DNA of 64,000 bases from positions 1 to 64,000 of the forward strand of contig NZ_JAQIPB010000009.1 of NCBI RefSeq assembly GCF_028023875.1, written 5' to 3'. The translations under genes and the position numbers were made by a program. Origin of the DNA: Xenophilus arseniciresistens. GTDB taxonomy: Bacteria > Pseudomonadota > Gammaproteobacteria > Burkholderiales > Burkholderiaceae_C. The notes under the pieces are model-generated. The model was not told where the DNA came from, ran no database searches, and saw only the letters and a program-made list of their open reading frames with translations. Shown here in pieces: positions 46,868 through 56,829 of the stretch. Numbering within the stretch: the first letter of the stretch is position 1; each line of letters begins with the position of its first letter.

Positions 46868-47770
46868 TCACCGCGTGTAGCAACTCATCATCACCGACCG
46901 CAGCCACCGGTTGGCCGCGTCGTTGTCGGTGCTGGCGTGCCAGTACATGTAGGCGTCCATCGAGCCCAGCGGCGCCGGCATGGGCAGCACCTGGTTGCCG
47001 AACTGACGGTTGGCCATGTGCGCGTAGCTCTCGGGCATGGTCAGGATCAGGTCGGTTTGCGACACCGTGCGGCAGGCCGCGAAGTAGTACTGGCAGCGCA
47101 GCGCCACCTGCCGCTGCACGCCCAGGCGGCGCAGCTCGATGTCCTCGAAGCCCGGCCCCTGGCGCCGCGTCGTCACGAGGATGTGGCGCTGCGCGAGATA
47201 GGTCTCCAGATCGATGCTGCCGCGGATGACCGGATGGTCCTTGCGCACCACCACGGCCACGCCATCGACGCTGATGCGCGTGAACTTCACCGCATCGGAC
47301 AGCGGCAGCAGCACGTCCACCGCCAGGTCCAGCGTGCCGGCCGCCAGCTCGCCTTCGAGGCTGCGGCGGTTCGCGCGCACGCTCGCGACCTCCACCTCAG
47401 GCGCCTCCTGCGCCAGCGTGCGCATCAGCGGCGGCATCACGGTCGATTCCATGAAATCGCGCAGCCCGATCACGAAACGCTTCTTCGAGCTGGCCGGCTC
47501 GAAGCTCTGCGTCTCGTTGAGCAGCGAGCCCAGCGACTGCAGCGAGCCGCGCAGCGGATCGATCATGCGCTTGGTCAGCGCGGTGGGCACCATCTTGTGG
47601 CCCTGGCGCTCGAACAGCGGGTCGTTGAACAGGTCGCGCAGGCGCCCCAGCGCGTGGCTGATCGCCGGCTGCGTCAGGTGCAGCTTTTCCGCGGCCTTGG
47701 TGATGCCGCCTTCGGTGTAGATCGTGTCGAGCACGACCAGCAGGTTCAGATCGACCCTGGAGATATGCAT
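46868..47770 (-). CDS. LysR-family transcriptional regulator (NodD/NahR-like)
   Basis: This 300-residue LysR protein begins MHISRVDLNLLVVLDTIYTEGGITKAAEKLHLTQPAISHALGRLR, cut here into HTH segments around residues 18-45, and it has a complete effector-binding domain. The DLNLLVVLDTIY opening and RLRDLFNDPLFER are typical of the NodD/NahR/LinR subgroup that senses aromatic acids. It is divergent from the kinase gene at 47921 across 150 bases and probably controls the 47921-51653 block. Confidence 0.93.
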   Translation of the reverse strand: MHISRVDLNLLVVLDTIYTEGGITKAAEKLHLTQPAISHALGRLRDLFNDPLFERQGHKMVPTALTKRMIDPLRGSLQSLGSLLNETQSFEPASSKKRFVIGLRDFMESTVMPPLMRTLAQEAPEVEVASVRANRRSLEGELAAGTLDLAVDVLLPLSDAVKFTRISVDGVAVVVRKDHPVIRGSIDLETYLAQRHILVTTRRQGPGFEDIELRRLGVQRQVALRCQYYFAACRTVSQTDLILTMPESYAHMANRQFGNQVLPMPAPLGSMDAYMYWHASTDNDAANRWLRSVMMSCYTR

Positions 47771-47920
47771 GGGCTGTATCCGGGCACATTCCGAGCATTC
47801 ATTGGCAAGGGCGGCCCGCCGCCCTTAGCCTTGCCGGAAGTTGAGTACTTGCAATCATGCGCTCAGGCATGGCCGTGCGCATTCTCCGAGGAGACATGCC
47901 CTGCGGGGCCGAACCACCCG

Positions 47921-48988
47921 ATGTCCGAATTCTTCACCGGCACCACGGCCGTGCGCGAAGGCCACCGTTTTGACGAAGACCGCCTGCGCGAATGGTTCGC
48001 CGACCAGGTCGACCGCAGCGCGCGGCAGCGCCTGGCCGTCTCGCAGTTCAAGGGCGGCCAGTCCAACCCCACCTTCCTCGTCGAAAGCGCCGAGCGCCGC
48101 TACGTGCTGCGCCGCAAGCCCGCGGGCGCGCTGCTGCCCTCGGCCCATGCCGTGGAACGCGAGTTCCGCGTGATGCGCGCGCTGGCCGGCACCGGCGTGC
48201 CCGTGCCGCACATGCATGCGCTGTGCGAAGACGCCGCCGTCATCGGCTCGACCTTCTACATCATGGACTTCGTCGAGGGCCGCATCCTCTGGGACCCGAA
48301 GCTGCCCGGGCTGGCGCGGGCCGAACGCGGCGCGATCTGCGACGAGATGAACCGCGTGATCGCGGCGCTGCATGAGGTGGACGTGGCGGCCGTGCGCCTG
48401 GCCGACTACGGCCGCAGCGGCCACTACATCGCACGCCAGATCGACCGCTGGAGCCGCCAGTACCGCGCCAGCGAAACCGAGCGCATCGAGGCCATGGAGC
48501 AGCTGATGGCCTGGCTGGCCGCACGCCAGCCGGCCGACAGCGCCACGCGCCTGGTGCATGGCGACTTCCGGCTCGACAACCTGGTGTTCGACCGCGCCTC
48601 GCCGCGCGTGATTGCGGTGCTCGACTGGGAGCTGTCCACGCTGGGCGATCCGCTGGCCGACTTCGCCTACCACTGCATGGCCTGGCAGCTGCCGCCGCCC
48701 TTCCGGGGCCTGGGCGAGCTCAACGATGCGCAGATGCGCGCGCTGGGCCTGCCGACCGAGGCCGACGGCCTGCAGCGCTACCGCGAGCGCCGCGCGCTGG
48801 GCCAGCTCGATCCCGCGCTGTGGCACTTCTATGCCGCCTTCAACCTCTTTCGCGCAGCCGCCATCGCGCAGGGCATCCTGGGCCGGGCACTGGCGGGCAA
48901 TGCGTCGAACCCGCACGCGCTGGAGGCCGGGCGCCAGGCTCGCCAGCTGGCCCAACTGGGCTGGGACCGCGCCCAGGCCGCGCGCTGA
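47921..48988 (+). CDS. APH/ACAD10-11-type acyl-CoA kinase-like phosphotransferase
   Basis: This 355-residue protein-kinase-like enzyme shows FKGGQSNPTFLV (42-53), the ATP-binding YVLRRKP region (61-67), catalytic HGDFRLDN (213-220) and the metal-binding D236 in VLDWE. It matches the kinase half of ACAD10/ACAD11 and LvaA of the levulinate pathway, which phosphorylate 4-hydroxyacyl-CoAs. An ACAD10/11-like dehydrogenase lies three genes downstream. The strong GGAGAC (47890-47895) serves an out-of-frame ATG at 47896, not this ATG, so translation may be coupled. The substrate is inferred, not shown. Confidence 0.88.
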   Translation: MSEFFTGTTAVREGHRFDEDRLREWFADQVDRSARQRLAVSQFKGGQSNPTFLVESAERRYVLRRKPAGALLPSAHAVEREFRVMRALAGTGVPVPHMHALCEDAAVIGSTFYIMDFVEGRILWDPKLPGLARAERGAICDEMNRVIAALHEVDVAAVRLADYGRSGHYIARQIDRWSRQYRASETERIEAMEQLMAWLAARQPADSATRLVHGDFRLDNLVFDRASPRVIAVLDWELSTLGDPLADFAYHCMAWQLPPPFRGLGELNDAQMRALGLPTEADGLQRYRERRALGQLDPALWHFYAAFNLFRAAAIAQGILGRALAGNASNPHALEAGRQARQLAQLGWDRAQAAR

Positions 48989-48998
48989 GGCCGCCGCC

Positions 48999-49736
48999 AT
49001 GCGCCTGCCCACTCCGGCACCCAGGCTTCGCGGACTGCGGCTGGGTTTTGCCGACCTGGGCGCGGCCGCCGGACTGCTCGAGGCCGTGCTGCAACTGCCG
49101 CCCATCGCAGTCGATCCGCCCGCCGCACCCGGCGCCCCCGCACGGCGCCACTACGCGCTGGCCGGCCTGCGCGTGGAGGCGCGCGTGCAGGCCCGCTCCA
49201 CGGTCTGCTGCGGCCCGCGCCCCGCGTGGGCCGACACGCTGCAGTGGCGCCAGGACGACGAGGACCTGGCCCCCCGGCGCCACCACCTGCAGCGCCTGGG
49301 CCTGTCGCCGCTGGCCGGCACGGACTTCGGCTGCGGCAGCTACCTGCGCCTGGAGACGCTGGACACCGGCGCCTGCGCGGTGGAATGGCACGCCGCCGCG
49401 CCCGGCGCGCCACTGCCGGGCGCGGCGCAGGGCGCCCTGCTGGCCATCGACCTGCGCGTGCGCGCGCCTGAACGGGTGGCCGGGCACTGGGCCCAGTTGC
49501 TGGACCTGCCGCTCGCGCGCGACGCGGGCGGCCTGCCGCTGCTGCGCACGGCACCAGCCGCGCTGCGCTTCATGCCGGCCGGCGATGCTGCCGGCAGCGG
49601 CATCGATGCGCTGGTGTTCAGCACCGCGCAGGCCGAAACCTTCGCGCACCGCGCCGCCGCACAGGGCCTGCAGGTGGCGAACGATGCGTCCTGGGCCATC
49701 GGCGGGCTGCAGGTGCGCGGCGCCGCGCCCTTCTGA
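48999..49736 (+). CDS. VOC/glyoxalase-like protein
   Basis: This 245-residue protein, 10 bases after the kinase gene, looks like a diverged two-module VOC protein: GLRLGFADLGAAAGLLEAVLQLPPI resembles the opening of a betaalphabetabetabeta module, and LLAIDLRVRAPERVAGHWAQLLDLP the second. The His that usually binds metal at the start of each module is not present. It resembles the second half of the VOC protein at 58938-59765. The role is unknown; a CoA-linked or binding role next to acyl-CoA enzymes is a guess. Confidence 0.7.
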   Translation: MRLPTPAPRLRGLRLGFADLGAAAGLLEAVLQLPPIAVDPPAAPGAPARRHYALAGLRVEARVQARSTVCCGPRPAWADTLQWRQDDEDLAPRRHHLQRLGLSPLAGTDFGCGSYLRLETLDTGACAVEWHAAAPGAPLPGAAQGALLAIDLRVRAPERVAGHWAQLLDLPLARDAGGLPLLRTAPAALRFMPAGDAAGSGIDALVFSTAQAETFAHRAAAQGLQVANDASWAIGGLQVRGAAPF

Positions 49737-49877
49737 AGCCGGCGCGCCGCGCGGCAGCCTTCGCATCAGCGCGCCGCATGCCCCCGATGAAAAGACTGCA
49801 TGCCCCGGCGCCATTGCCGCGCCGCATTCACGGCACCATCGCTGCATCCTGAATTCCGAAAAAGACCTTTTGCCATC

Positions 49878-50336
49878 ATGTCCCTCCTGAACCGAGACAA
49901 CCTTCAGCAGTTCGTCGGCCAGCCCATCGGCACCTCCTCCTGGGTGCAGATGCCGCAGTCGCGCATCGACGCCTTCGCCGAATGCACCGAGGACCGCCAG
50001 TGGATCCACATCGACGTGGCGCGTGCGCAGCGCGAGAGCCCCTTCAAGGCGCCGATCGCGCACGGCTACCTCACGCTGTCCATGCTGCCCATTACCTCCT
50101 ACGAGCTGCTGGCCGGGCTCAAGCCCACCAAGTCGCTGAACTACGGCATGGACAAGCTGCGCTTCATGTCGCCGGTGCCGGCCGGCTCGCGCGTGCGCAA
50201 CCACATCAAGCTGCTGGCCGTGGAGCCGCGCGATGACGGCTGGGTGCTGCTGCGCTGCGAGAACACCGTCGAGATCGAAGGCCAGGACAAGCCTGCGCTG
50301 GTGGCCGTGACGCTGGGCCTGTTCTCCTGGAGCTGA
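49878..50336 (+). CDS. MaoC-like (R)-specific enoyl-CoA hydratase
   Basis: This 152-residue single hot-dog domain has the hydratase-2 motif EDRQWIHID with D39 and H44, and FKAPIAHGYLTLSMLP. It hydrates trans-2-enoyl-CoAs to (R)-3-hydroxyacyl-CoAs or a related acyl group. ATG 49878 gives the normal length. It lies between the VOC-like gene and the ACAD10/11-like dehydrogenase gene, consistent with the step after dehydrogenation or after dephosphorylation of a 4-phosphoacyl-CoA. Confidence 0.92.
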   Translation: MSLLNRDNLQQFVGQPIGTSSWVQMPQSRIDAFAECTEDRQWIHIDVARAQRESPFKAPIAHGYLTLSMLPITSYELLAGLKPTKSLNYGMDKLRFMSPVPAGSRVRNHIKLLAVEPRDDGWVLLRCENTVEIEGQDKPALVAVTLGLFSWS

Positions 50337-50405
50337 AGCCGCTCCTGTTGCGGCACTTCACCCCTTCTTCCTTTTTCTTCTTTCGATTTCTCCACAGGGC
50401 ATCAC

Positions 50406-51653
<1,248 letters not shown>

Positions 51654-51663
51654 GGGCAGGCGC

Positions 51664-51993
51664 TCAGGCGTTCCAGGCCAGCAGCAGCGCGCCCGCGGCC
51701 ACGCACCATGCCAGCGTGGCCACGGCCAGCGTGGCGCCCAGCGGCAGGCGCAGCGCGAGCCAGTACACGGCGGCCAGGTACACCGCATAGGGCAGCAGCG
51801 AGGCCAGGCCGAACAGCGCCGTCGTGCGCAGGTCGGCCGCGCTGCGCTCGGTGCCGACGATGTAATGCGCGATCAGCGCGAAGGTGGGAAACAGCGGCAC
51901 CAGCCCCGCGATGTAGAAGTTGCGGGTCTTGGACAGCAGCGCGATCACCAGAACGGCGGCTGCGCCCAGGAGGCACTTGAAGAGAAGAGACAC
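51664..51993 (-). CDS. GlpM-family small membrane protein
   Basis: This 109-residue protein has about four membrane helices (LFKCLLGAAAVLVIALL, then RNFYIAGLVPLFPTFALIAHYIVG and two C-terminal helices). The length and the RNFYIAGLVPLFPTF core match GlpM, first noted in Pseudomonas near glpD and linked to alginate. The start appears to be GTG 51993 because no ATG fits. It converges on the dehydrogenase gene with a 10-base gap. The function is unknown. Confidence 0.82.
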   Translation of the reverse strand: MSLLFKCLLGAAAVLVIALLSKTRNFYIAGLVPLFPTFALIAHYIVGTERSAADLRTTALFGLASLLPYAVYLAAVYWLALRLPLGATLAVATLAWCVAAGALLLAWNA

Positions 51994-52102
51994 GACGCGG
52001 GCCCGGAAAAGGGCTCGATTGTCCTGCAGCGGCCGGCTTGTCGCGGCGGCTACAGGGTGGCTGCGCGGCACTGCGTAGAGTCGTGCGCCAAGGAGACATG
52101 CC

Positions 52103-52522
52103 ATGGACCTGCCCCTCGAGCGCGCCGCCATCGACCCCACCCGCGAGACTTTCAAGGCCCTGTTCAGCCGCGTGCCGCAGGAAGGCCCGGTCGTCATGCT
52201 CAACCTGCTGGCCTTCCGCGAGCAGGCGGCCGACGGCGCGCAGGCGCCCGCGCGCACCGGCCGCCAGGCCTACGCGGCCTACAGCGAAGCGGTGGCACCG
52301 CTGCTGGCGCGCGTGGGCGCCTCGGTGCAATGGCTGGGCGATGCGCACCATGCGCTGATCGGGCCGCCCGGCGAGCAGTGGGACGAAGTGCTGATGGTGA
52401 GCTACCCCTCGCGCGATGCCTTCGTCGCGATGATCCAGTCGCCCGAGTACAAGGCCATCGTGCACCACCGCACGGCCGCACTGCGCGATGCGCGGCTGAT
52501 CGCCACCACCCTTCGCCGCTGA
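52103..52522 (+). CDS. DUF1330-family protein
   Basis: This 139-residue ferredoxin-like alpha/beta-barrel protein has GPVVMLNLLAFRE near residue 28, YAAYSEAVAPLL in the middle and VSYPSRDAFVAMIQSPEY near the end, characteristic of DUF1330/dimeric alpha-beta barrel proteins. ATG 52103 is used; the strong AAGGAGAC ahead of it is even closer to an out-of-frame ATG at 52098. The function is unknown. Confidence 0.85.
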   Translation: MDLPLERAAIDPTRETFKALFSRVPQEGPVVMLNLLAFREQAADGAQAPARTGRQAYAAYSEAVAPLLARVGASVQWLGDAHHALIGPPGEQWDEVLMVSYPSRDAFVAMIQSPEYKAIVHHRTAALRDARLIATTLRR

Positions 52523-52535
52523 GCGGCGGCAGCGC

Positions 52536-54209
52536 TCACATCAGCTTGCCCGGCTCAGCAGCGGGCTCGCGCAGCATGCGCCGCATGAGCTTGCCGTTGT
52601 CGGCCGAAGGCAGGCCCTCGCGGAAGATGATGGAGCGCGGCACCTTGTAGTGCGACATCCTGCGCAGGCACCACTCGATCATCTTCTGGTCCGCGCGGTC
52701 GCGCGGGCGGCCCGCGCCGTCGAACCGCACGCGGGCCGCCGCGGCGTCCTTGAGCACCACGTAGGCCTGCAGCGCCTCGCCGCGGTCGGGGTCGGGCAGG
52801 CCGACCACGGCGGCCTGCCGCACGTCGGGGTGCGTGGCCAAAATGGCCTCCACCTCCTCGGGGAACACGCTGTAGCTCCAGACCTTGATCATTTCCTTGC
52901 AGCGGCCCAGGAAGGTGAGGTAGCCCTGGGCATCGAGCACGCCGATGTCGCCCGTGCGCACGCCATCGCCCCAGGCCACGGCGCGCGTGGCCTCCGGGCG
53001 CAGCCAGTAGCCCTTGAAGGGCACCGGGCTGCACACCACGATCTCGCCGGGCGAGCCCACGGGCAGCTCCACGCCGGTGTCGGGGTCGATGATGTGGATC
53101 CGCACGCCGTCCACCGGCCGGCCGTTGGTGCCCCAGCGGATGGCATCGGGTGGCATCAGCGTGTCGCAGGTGTGGGTTTCGCTCAGGCCGTAGCCCGCTT
53201 CGTGGATCAGGCAATCGTTGGCGAAGCGGCTCCAGCGTTTGGCCAGCGACTCGCTGAGCTGGACGCCGAAGCTGGTGCTGATGGTGGCGCGCAACGAGCG
53301 CAGGTCGTAGCTGGCGGCGTCCTCGCAGGCCATCACCGAAGGCAGCGAGGGCGCCATGGTGTACCACCAGGTGACGTGGCAGGCCTCGATGGCCTGCAGC
53401 ACCGCGGTGGCGTCGAAGCGGTGCAGCAACACCACCGTGCAGCCGCAGTAAATGGGCAGGTCCAGGCCCGTGATCATTCCCGAGATGTGATGCAGCGGCA
53501 CGTCCGCGAGCATCACGTCATCGCTGCCGAGCCTGAAGCCATCGGCGCTGACGGCGGTCTTGTAGAGCGCGCATTCGTAGCTGAGCATGGCGGCCTTGGG
53601 CAGGCCGGTGGTGCCGGTGGTGTAGGCCATCAGCGCCACCTCGTCGAGCGCGAGGTCGCCCTGCGGCTCGAAGGGGCCGGCCTGGGCCAGCGCCTCGCGC
53701 AAGCCCAGCGTGCCGGCGGGCCATTCGGGATGCCGGTCATCGGGCAGCGGCAGGCCGTCGGGCAGGTCCATGGCCAGCACGCCGGGCAGGCGCTCGCTGT
53801 AGCGCACGGCATAGAGCAGGCCGCCGCCGTGCAGTGCACCGGCCTGGCGGGCCACCTCCAGCAGCTCTTCGCCGGCCACCACCGCGCGCGCGCCCAGCTC
53901 GCTCAGCTGGCGCCCCAGCTCCAGCACATGCGCGTGCGGATTGCACGGGCTGACCACGGCGCCCAGCTTCTGCGCGCCGAAGTGGGCGATCAGGTATTCG
54001 GGGCAGTTGTGCATGAACAGCGCCACCACATCGCCCTGCGACAGCCCGCGTTCGCGCAGGCTCTGCGCAAAGCGGTCGCTGAGCTGGTCCAGCTCGGCAT
54101 AGCTGATGCGCCGCCCGTACCAGATGATGGCCGTCTTGTGGGGCGTGGCGCGGGCGTGCAGACGCAGATACTCGTGCAGCGGCCTGCGGCCGTGGCGGTA
54201 GTCGATCAT
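52536..54209 (-). CDS. AMP-forming acyl-CoA ligase (gntR-linked)
   Basis: This 557-residue ANL enzyme has YTTGTTGLPKAAML, YGLSETHT, GVRTGDIGVLDAQGYL and a catalytic lysine in ADNGKLMRRML. It is a paralogue of the ligase at 36353-37963. A stretch of about 20 extra residues (AAAARVRFDGAGRPRDRADQ) lies before the C-terminal domain. A GGAGACAAG lies ahead of ATG 54209. It is separated from gntR by 205 bases containing a hairpin, so it may have its own promoter. The substrate is presumably the acid of this locus. Confidence 0.92.
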   Translation of the reverse strand: MIDYRHGRRPLHEYLRLHARATPHKTAIIWYGRRISYAELDQLSDRFAQSLRERGLSQGDVVALFMHNCPEYLIAHFGAQKLGAVVSPCNPHAHVLELGRQLSELGARAVVAGEELLEVARQAGALHGGGLLYAVRYSERLPGVLAMDLPDGLPLPDDRHPEWPAGTLGLREALAQAGPFEPQGDLALDEVALMAYTTGTTGLPKAAMLSYECALYKTAVSADGFRLGSDDVMLADVPLHHISGMITGLDLPIYCGCTVVLLHRFDATAVLQAIEACHVTWWYTMAPSLPSVMACEDAASYDLRSLRATISTSFGVQLSESLAKRWSRFANDCLIHEAGYGLSETHTCDTLMPPDAIRWGTNGRPVDGVRIHIIDPDTGVELPVGSPGEIVVCSPVPFKGYWLRPEATRAVAWGDGVRTGDIGVLDAQGYLTFLGRCKEMIKVWSYSVFPEEVEAILATHPDVRQAAVVGLPDPDRGEALQAYVVLKDAAAARVRFDGAGRPRDRADQKMIEWCLRRMSHYKVPRSIIFREGLPSADNGKLMRRMLREPAAEPGKLM

Positions 54210-54414
54210 CCTGGCTTGTCTCCGGATCGGTGGGCCCTGGAACGTGTTCTGACGGCCATGCGGGTGTCGTCGACGGCCTCTGCGTGCCGCAGCTCCAACC
54301 CCGCTTTTTCCTTCGGATGATCGGCCAGCCCCCGCCTCAGGGCAAGGCATCAGGAATGAATATTGAGCATGGCCGCCCATGTGGCGGCTGCATGCACAGG
54401 CAAGAAAGCCGCGC
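54210..54414. other. 205-base spacer between gntR and ligase gene
   Basis: No gene is seen. It contains the perfect hairpin GCCGCC/GGCGGC (54372-54377, 54383-54388, five-base loop), which on the - strand lies just after the gntR stop and lacks a T-tract. An AT-richer stretch (AATATT at about 54359) could contribute to a separate promoter for the ligase. Confidence 0.4.
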
Positions 54415-55164
54415 TCAGGCGGGGGCGCCCGCCCGCCGGCGCACGGGGGCCTCGGCCGCGCCGCCGCGCTCGCGCAGGTAGGCCAGGATCGGTGCGGAGG
54501 TGCGCTCGATCTCCTCCTCCACGCCCTTGCGTGCGAGCTCGCTGTCGCTCTTGCGCAGCCCGCGCAGCACCTGGTGGTGCGGGTGCTGCCTGCGCGGCTG
54601 CGCCAGGGCATGCGTGGTCAGCGCACGCATCAGCGGGCCGCACTGCAGCCACAGCCCCTCGACCATGCGCTGCAGCACGGGCATGCGGGCCAGGGCATAG
54701 AGCTCCATGTGGAAGCGCTCGGCGGCCAGCAACTCGGCGGCGGCGTCGCCCTCCTCGCGCTGGCTGGCCATGAGCTCGTGCAGCGCCTCGAGCCGGCGCA
54801 CGTCGGCGGTCGTGGCATGCGCGGCCGCATGCGCGGCGGCGCGGCCTTCGAGCACCAGTCGCAGCTCGCGCACTTCGGCGAAGCGCTGCTCGTCCATCAC
54901 GGGCACGCGCACCGAATGGTGGCCCACCTGTTCCAGCGCCTGCTCGGAGATCAGCCGCGCCAGCGCTTCGCGCACGGGCGTGGGGCTGATGCCCATCTCG
55001 GCCGCGAGGTCGCGCAGCTTGAGTTTTTCTCCGGGGGCGAAGCGCCCGGCCTTGAGGTCGCGGCACAGGCGCGCATAGGCCTGGCCGTTGAGGCTTTCTC
55101 GGATCAGGGGCGCGTCTTCCATGGCGTGTCCGTTGGCAGCCGCATGCGCGGCTCTCTTCTTCAT
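54415..55164 (-). CDS. GntR-family regulator with FCD domain (FadR/VanR type)
   Basis: This 249-residue repressor-type regulator has a winged helix at about 25-90 (KLRDLAAEMGISPTPVREALARL) and an FCD ligand domain at about 95-225 that binds small acids, often with a metal (RFHMELYALA). It is embedded in the catabolic operon. A 15-base dyad-like motif lies 7-21 bases upstream of its ATG and recurs at two other promoters of the locus, suggesting autoregulation and control of the whole pathway. ATG 55122 is an alternative start. Confidence 0.93.
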   Translation of the reverse strand: MKKRAAHAAANGHAMEDAPLIRESLNGQAYARLCRDLKAGRFAPGEKLKLRDLAAEMGISPTPVREALARLISEQALEQVGHHSVRVPVMDEQRFAEVRELRLVLEGRAAAHAAAHATTADVRRLEALHELMASQREEGDAAAELLAAERFHMELYALARMPVLQRMVEGLWLQCGPLMRALTTHALAQPRRQHPHHQVLRGLRKSDSELARKGVEEEIERTSAPILAYLRERGGAAEAPVRRRAGAPA

Positions 55165-55170
55165 CTGCAA

Positions 55171-55185
55171 TTGGTTATATCGTAT
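55171..55185. promoter_or_regulatory. Putative GntR operator upstream of gntR
   Basis: TTGGTTATATCGTAT agrees at 13 of 15 positions with the site at 58907-58921. It lies immediately ahead of the gntR start inside the short spacer after the upstream crotonase gene, fitting autoregulation. Confidence 0.6.
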
Positions 55186-55202
55186 GACTCTGGCGCTGCC
55201 CG

Positions 55203-56027
55203 TCAGCGGCCGCTGAAGTTCGGCGCACGCTTTTCCAGGAAGTGCGCCACGCCTTCCTTGAAATCTTCGCTGGCAAAGGAAGCCGCCATGTCTTCGTCGG
55301 CCCGACGCCAGGCCTGGTCCAGGTCCTGGAACAGACCGTCGTAGACCTGCCGCTTGATCACGCCGATGGAACGCGGCGAGGCGCTGTGCACCAGCTCGCG
55401 CGCCACGGCCTGCACGGCCGCCAGGAAGCCGTCGGCCGGCAGTGCCTTGACCAGGCCGATCTGCGCGGCCTCGGCAGTGACCAGGGTGCGGGCCGACATC
55501 AGCAGGTCCAGCGCATGCGTCACGCCCACCAGCCGCGGCAGCATCCACGAGGCGCCATGTTCCGCGATGAGTCCGCGCTTGGCGAAAGCCGTGGTCATCT
55601 TCTGGCCCTCGGCCATGTAGCGGAAGTCGCAGAACAGCGCCATGCACAGGCCGATGCCGGCGATCGGGCCGTTGATGGCCGCGAACACGGGCTTTTTCAC
55701 CTGCAGCAGGTAGCTGAAGCGCCAGGCGTAGTTGCGCGCCAGGCCCTGCAGCGCATCGGCCGCGGGCGGCGGCGCCTCGGCTTCGGCGCCGGTGCTGCCG
55801 GCCGCACCGGCTTCGAGGATGTCCATGTCGGCCCCGGCGCAAAAGCCCCGGCCCGCGCCCGTGACCACGATGGCGCGCACCTGCGCGTCGGCCTCGGCCG
55901 CCAGCACGGCCGCGCGCATCTCCTGCTCCATGCGCTCGGTCCAGGCGTTGAGCCGGTCCGGGCGGTTGAGCGTGATCGTGCACACGCGCTGGTCGATGCC
56001 GACCGTGATGTCCTGGTAGCCCATCAT
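55203..56027 (-). CDS. Enoyl-CoA hydratase/isomerase (crotonase) family protein
   Basis: This 274-residue crotonase shows TLNRPDRLNAWT, the oxyanion-hole region GAGRGFCAGADMDILEAG and NGPIAGIGLCMAL, and GLIAEHGASWMLPRLVG with the first acidic residue. The second catalytic Glu of hydratases appears to be Asp (HALDLLM), so the reaction may be hydration, isomerisation or C-C cleavage. The first ATG overlaps the SDR stop as ATGA. It sits directly upstream of gntR in the operon. Confidence 0.92.
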   Translation of the reverse strand: MMGYQDITVGIDQRVCTITLNRPDRLNAWTERMEQEMRAAVLAAEADAQVRAIVVTGAGRGFCAGADMDILEAGAAGSTGAEAEAPPPAADALQGLARNYAWRFSYLLQVKKPVFAAINGPIAGIGLCMALFCDFRYMAEGQKMTTAFAKRGLIAEHGASWMLPRLVGVTHALDLLMSARTLVTAEAAQIGLVKALPADGFLAAVQAVARELVHSASPRSIGVIKRQVYDGLFQDLDQAWRRADEDMAASFASEDFKEGVAHFLEKRAPNFSGR

Positions 56028-56791
56028 TCGCCTCCGATGGTGGCGCCGCCGTCGATGACGATGGTGGTGCCGGTGATGAAGCGGCCCGCGTCGGAGCCCA
56101 GCAGCAGCGCCGCGCCCGCGATGTCCTCGGGCTCGCCGATCATGTTGAGCGGGCTGGCCTTGAGCGCGCCGGCCAGCGTCTCGGGGTTGTCCCACAGCGC
56201 CTTGGCGAAATCGGTCTTGATGAGGCCGGGCGCGATGCAGTTGGCACGGATGCCCTGCTTGCCCCATTCCAGCGCCAGGCTGCGCGCCAGCGACATGTCG
56301 GCCGCCTTCGAGATGCCGTAGGCGCCCAGCACGCGCGAACCCGTCAGCCCCGCGATGGAGCTGATGATGACCACCGAGCCGCCGCCCTTGGCCGCCATGC
56401 CCGGCGCCGTGCGGTTCACGAGCCAGAGGTTGGAGCGGATGTTGACGTCCATCACCTTCGAGAAGGCCTCGTCGCTGATGCCGGCCATGGGCCCGTAGTA
56501 GGGGTTGACGGCCGCGTTGCACACCAGCACGTCCACGGTGCCGTAGAGCTTCTCGGTCTGCTCGACCAGGCCCAGCACCTCGTCCTTGCGCGAGATGTTG
56601 CAGGCGATGGCCGTGGCTTCGAGCCCCTCGGACTTGAGCTGGTCGACCACGGCCGCGCAGGCGTCGGCCTTGCGGCTGGTGATGACCACGCGTGCGCCAG
56701 CGCGTGCGTAGGCCACGGCGATGGCGCGGCCGATGCCGCGCGAGGAGCCGGTGACGATGGCGGTCTTGTTCTTCAACGACAGGCTGTCCAT
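56024..56791 (-). CDS. SDR-family oxidoreductase
   Basis: This 255-residue classical SDR has GSSRGIGRAI, CNAAVNPYYGPM, the catalytic serine region IISSIAG and YGISKAADM (YxxxK), plus IDGGATIGG at the end. It probably oxidises a 3-hydroxyacyl-CoA or a ring hydroxyl. It is translationally coupled to the following crotonase gene and lies 38 bases after another crotonase gene. Confidence 0.93.
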   Translation of the reverse strand: MDSLSLKNKTAIVTGSSRGIGRAIAVAYARAGARVVITSRKADACAAVVDQLKSEGLEATAIACNISRKDEVLGLVEQTEKLYGTVDVLVCNAAVNPYYGPMAGISDEAFSKVMDVNIRSNLWLVNRTAPGMAAKGGGSVVIISSIAGLTGSRVLGAYGISKAADMSLARSLALEWGKQGIRANCIAPGLIKTDFAKALWDNPETLAGALKASPLNMIGEPEDIAGAALLLGSDAGRFITGTTIVIDGGATIGGE

Positions 56792-56829
56792 GGGCGTCTC
56801 TTCTCTCTCTGGGGTGTGGGGGGGGTGAT

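Noticed and set aside
46413-46880. Short open frames in the repetitive intergenic block
   Set aside because: They are Arg/Ala/Ser-rich, lack ribosome-binding sites and follow the DNA repeats rather than protein periodicity.
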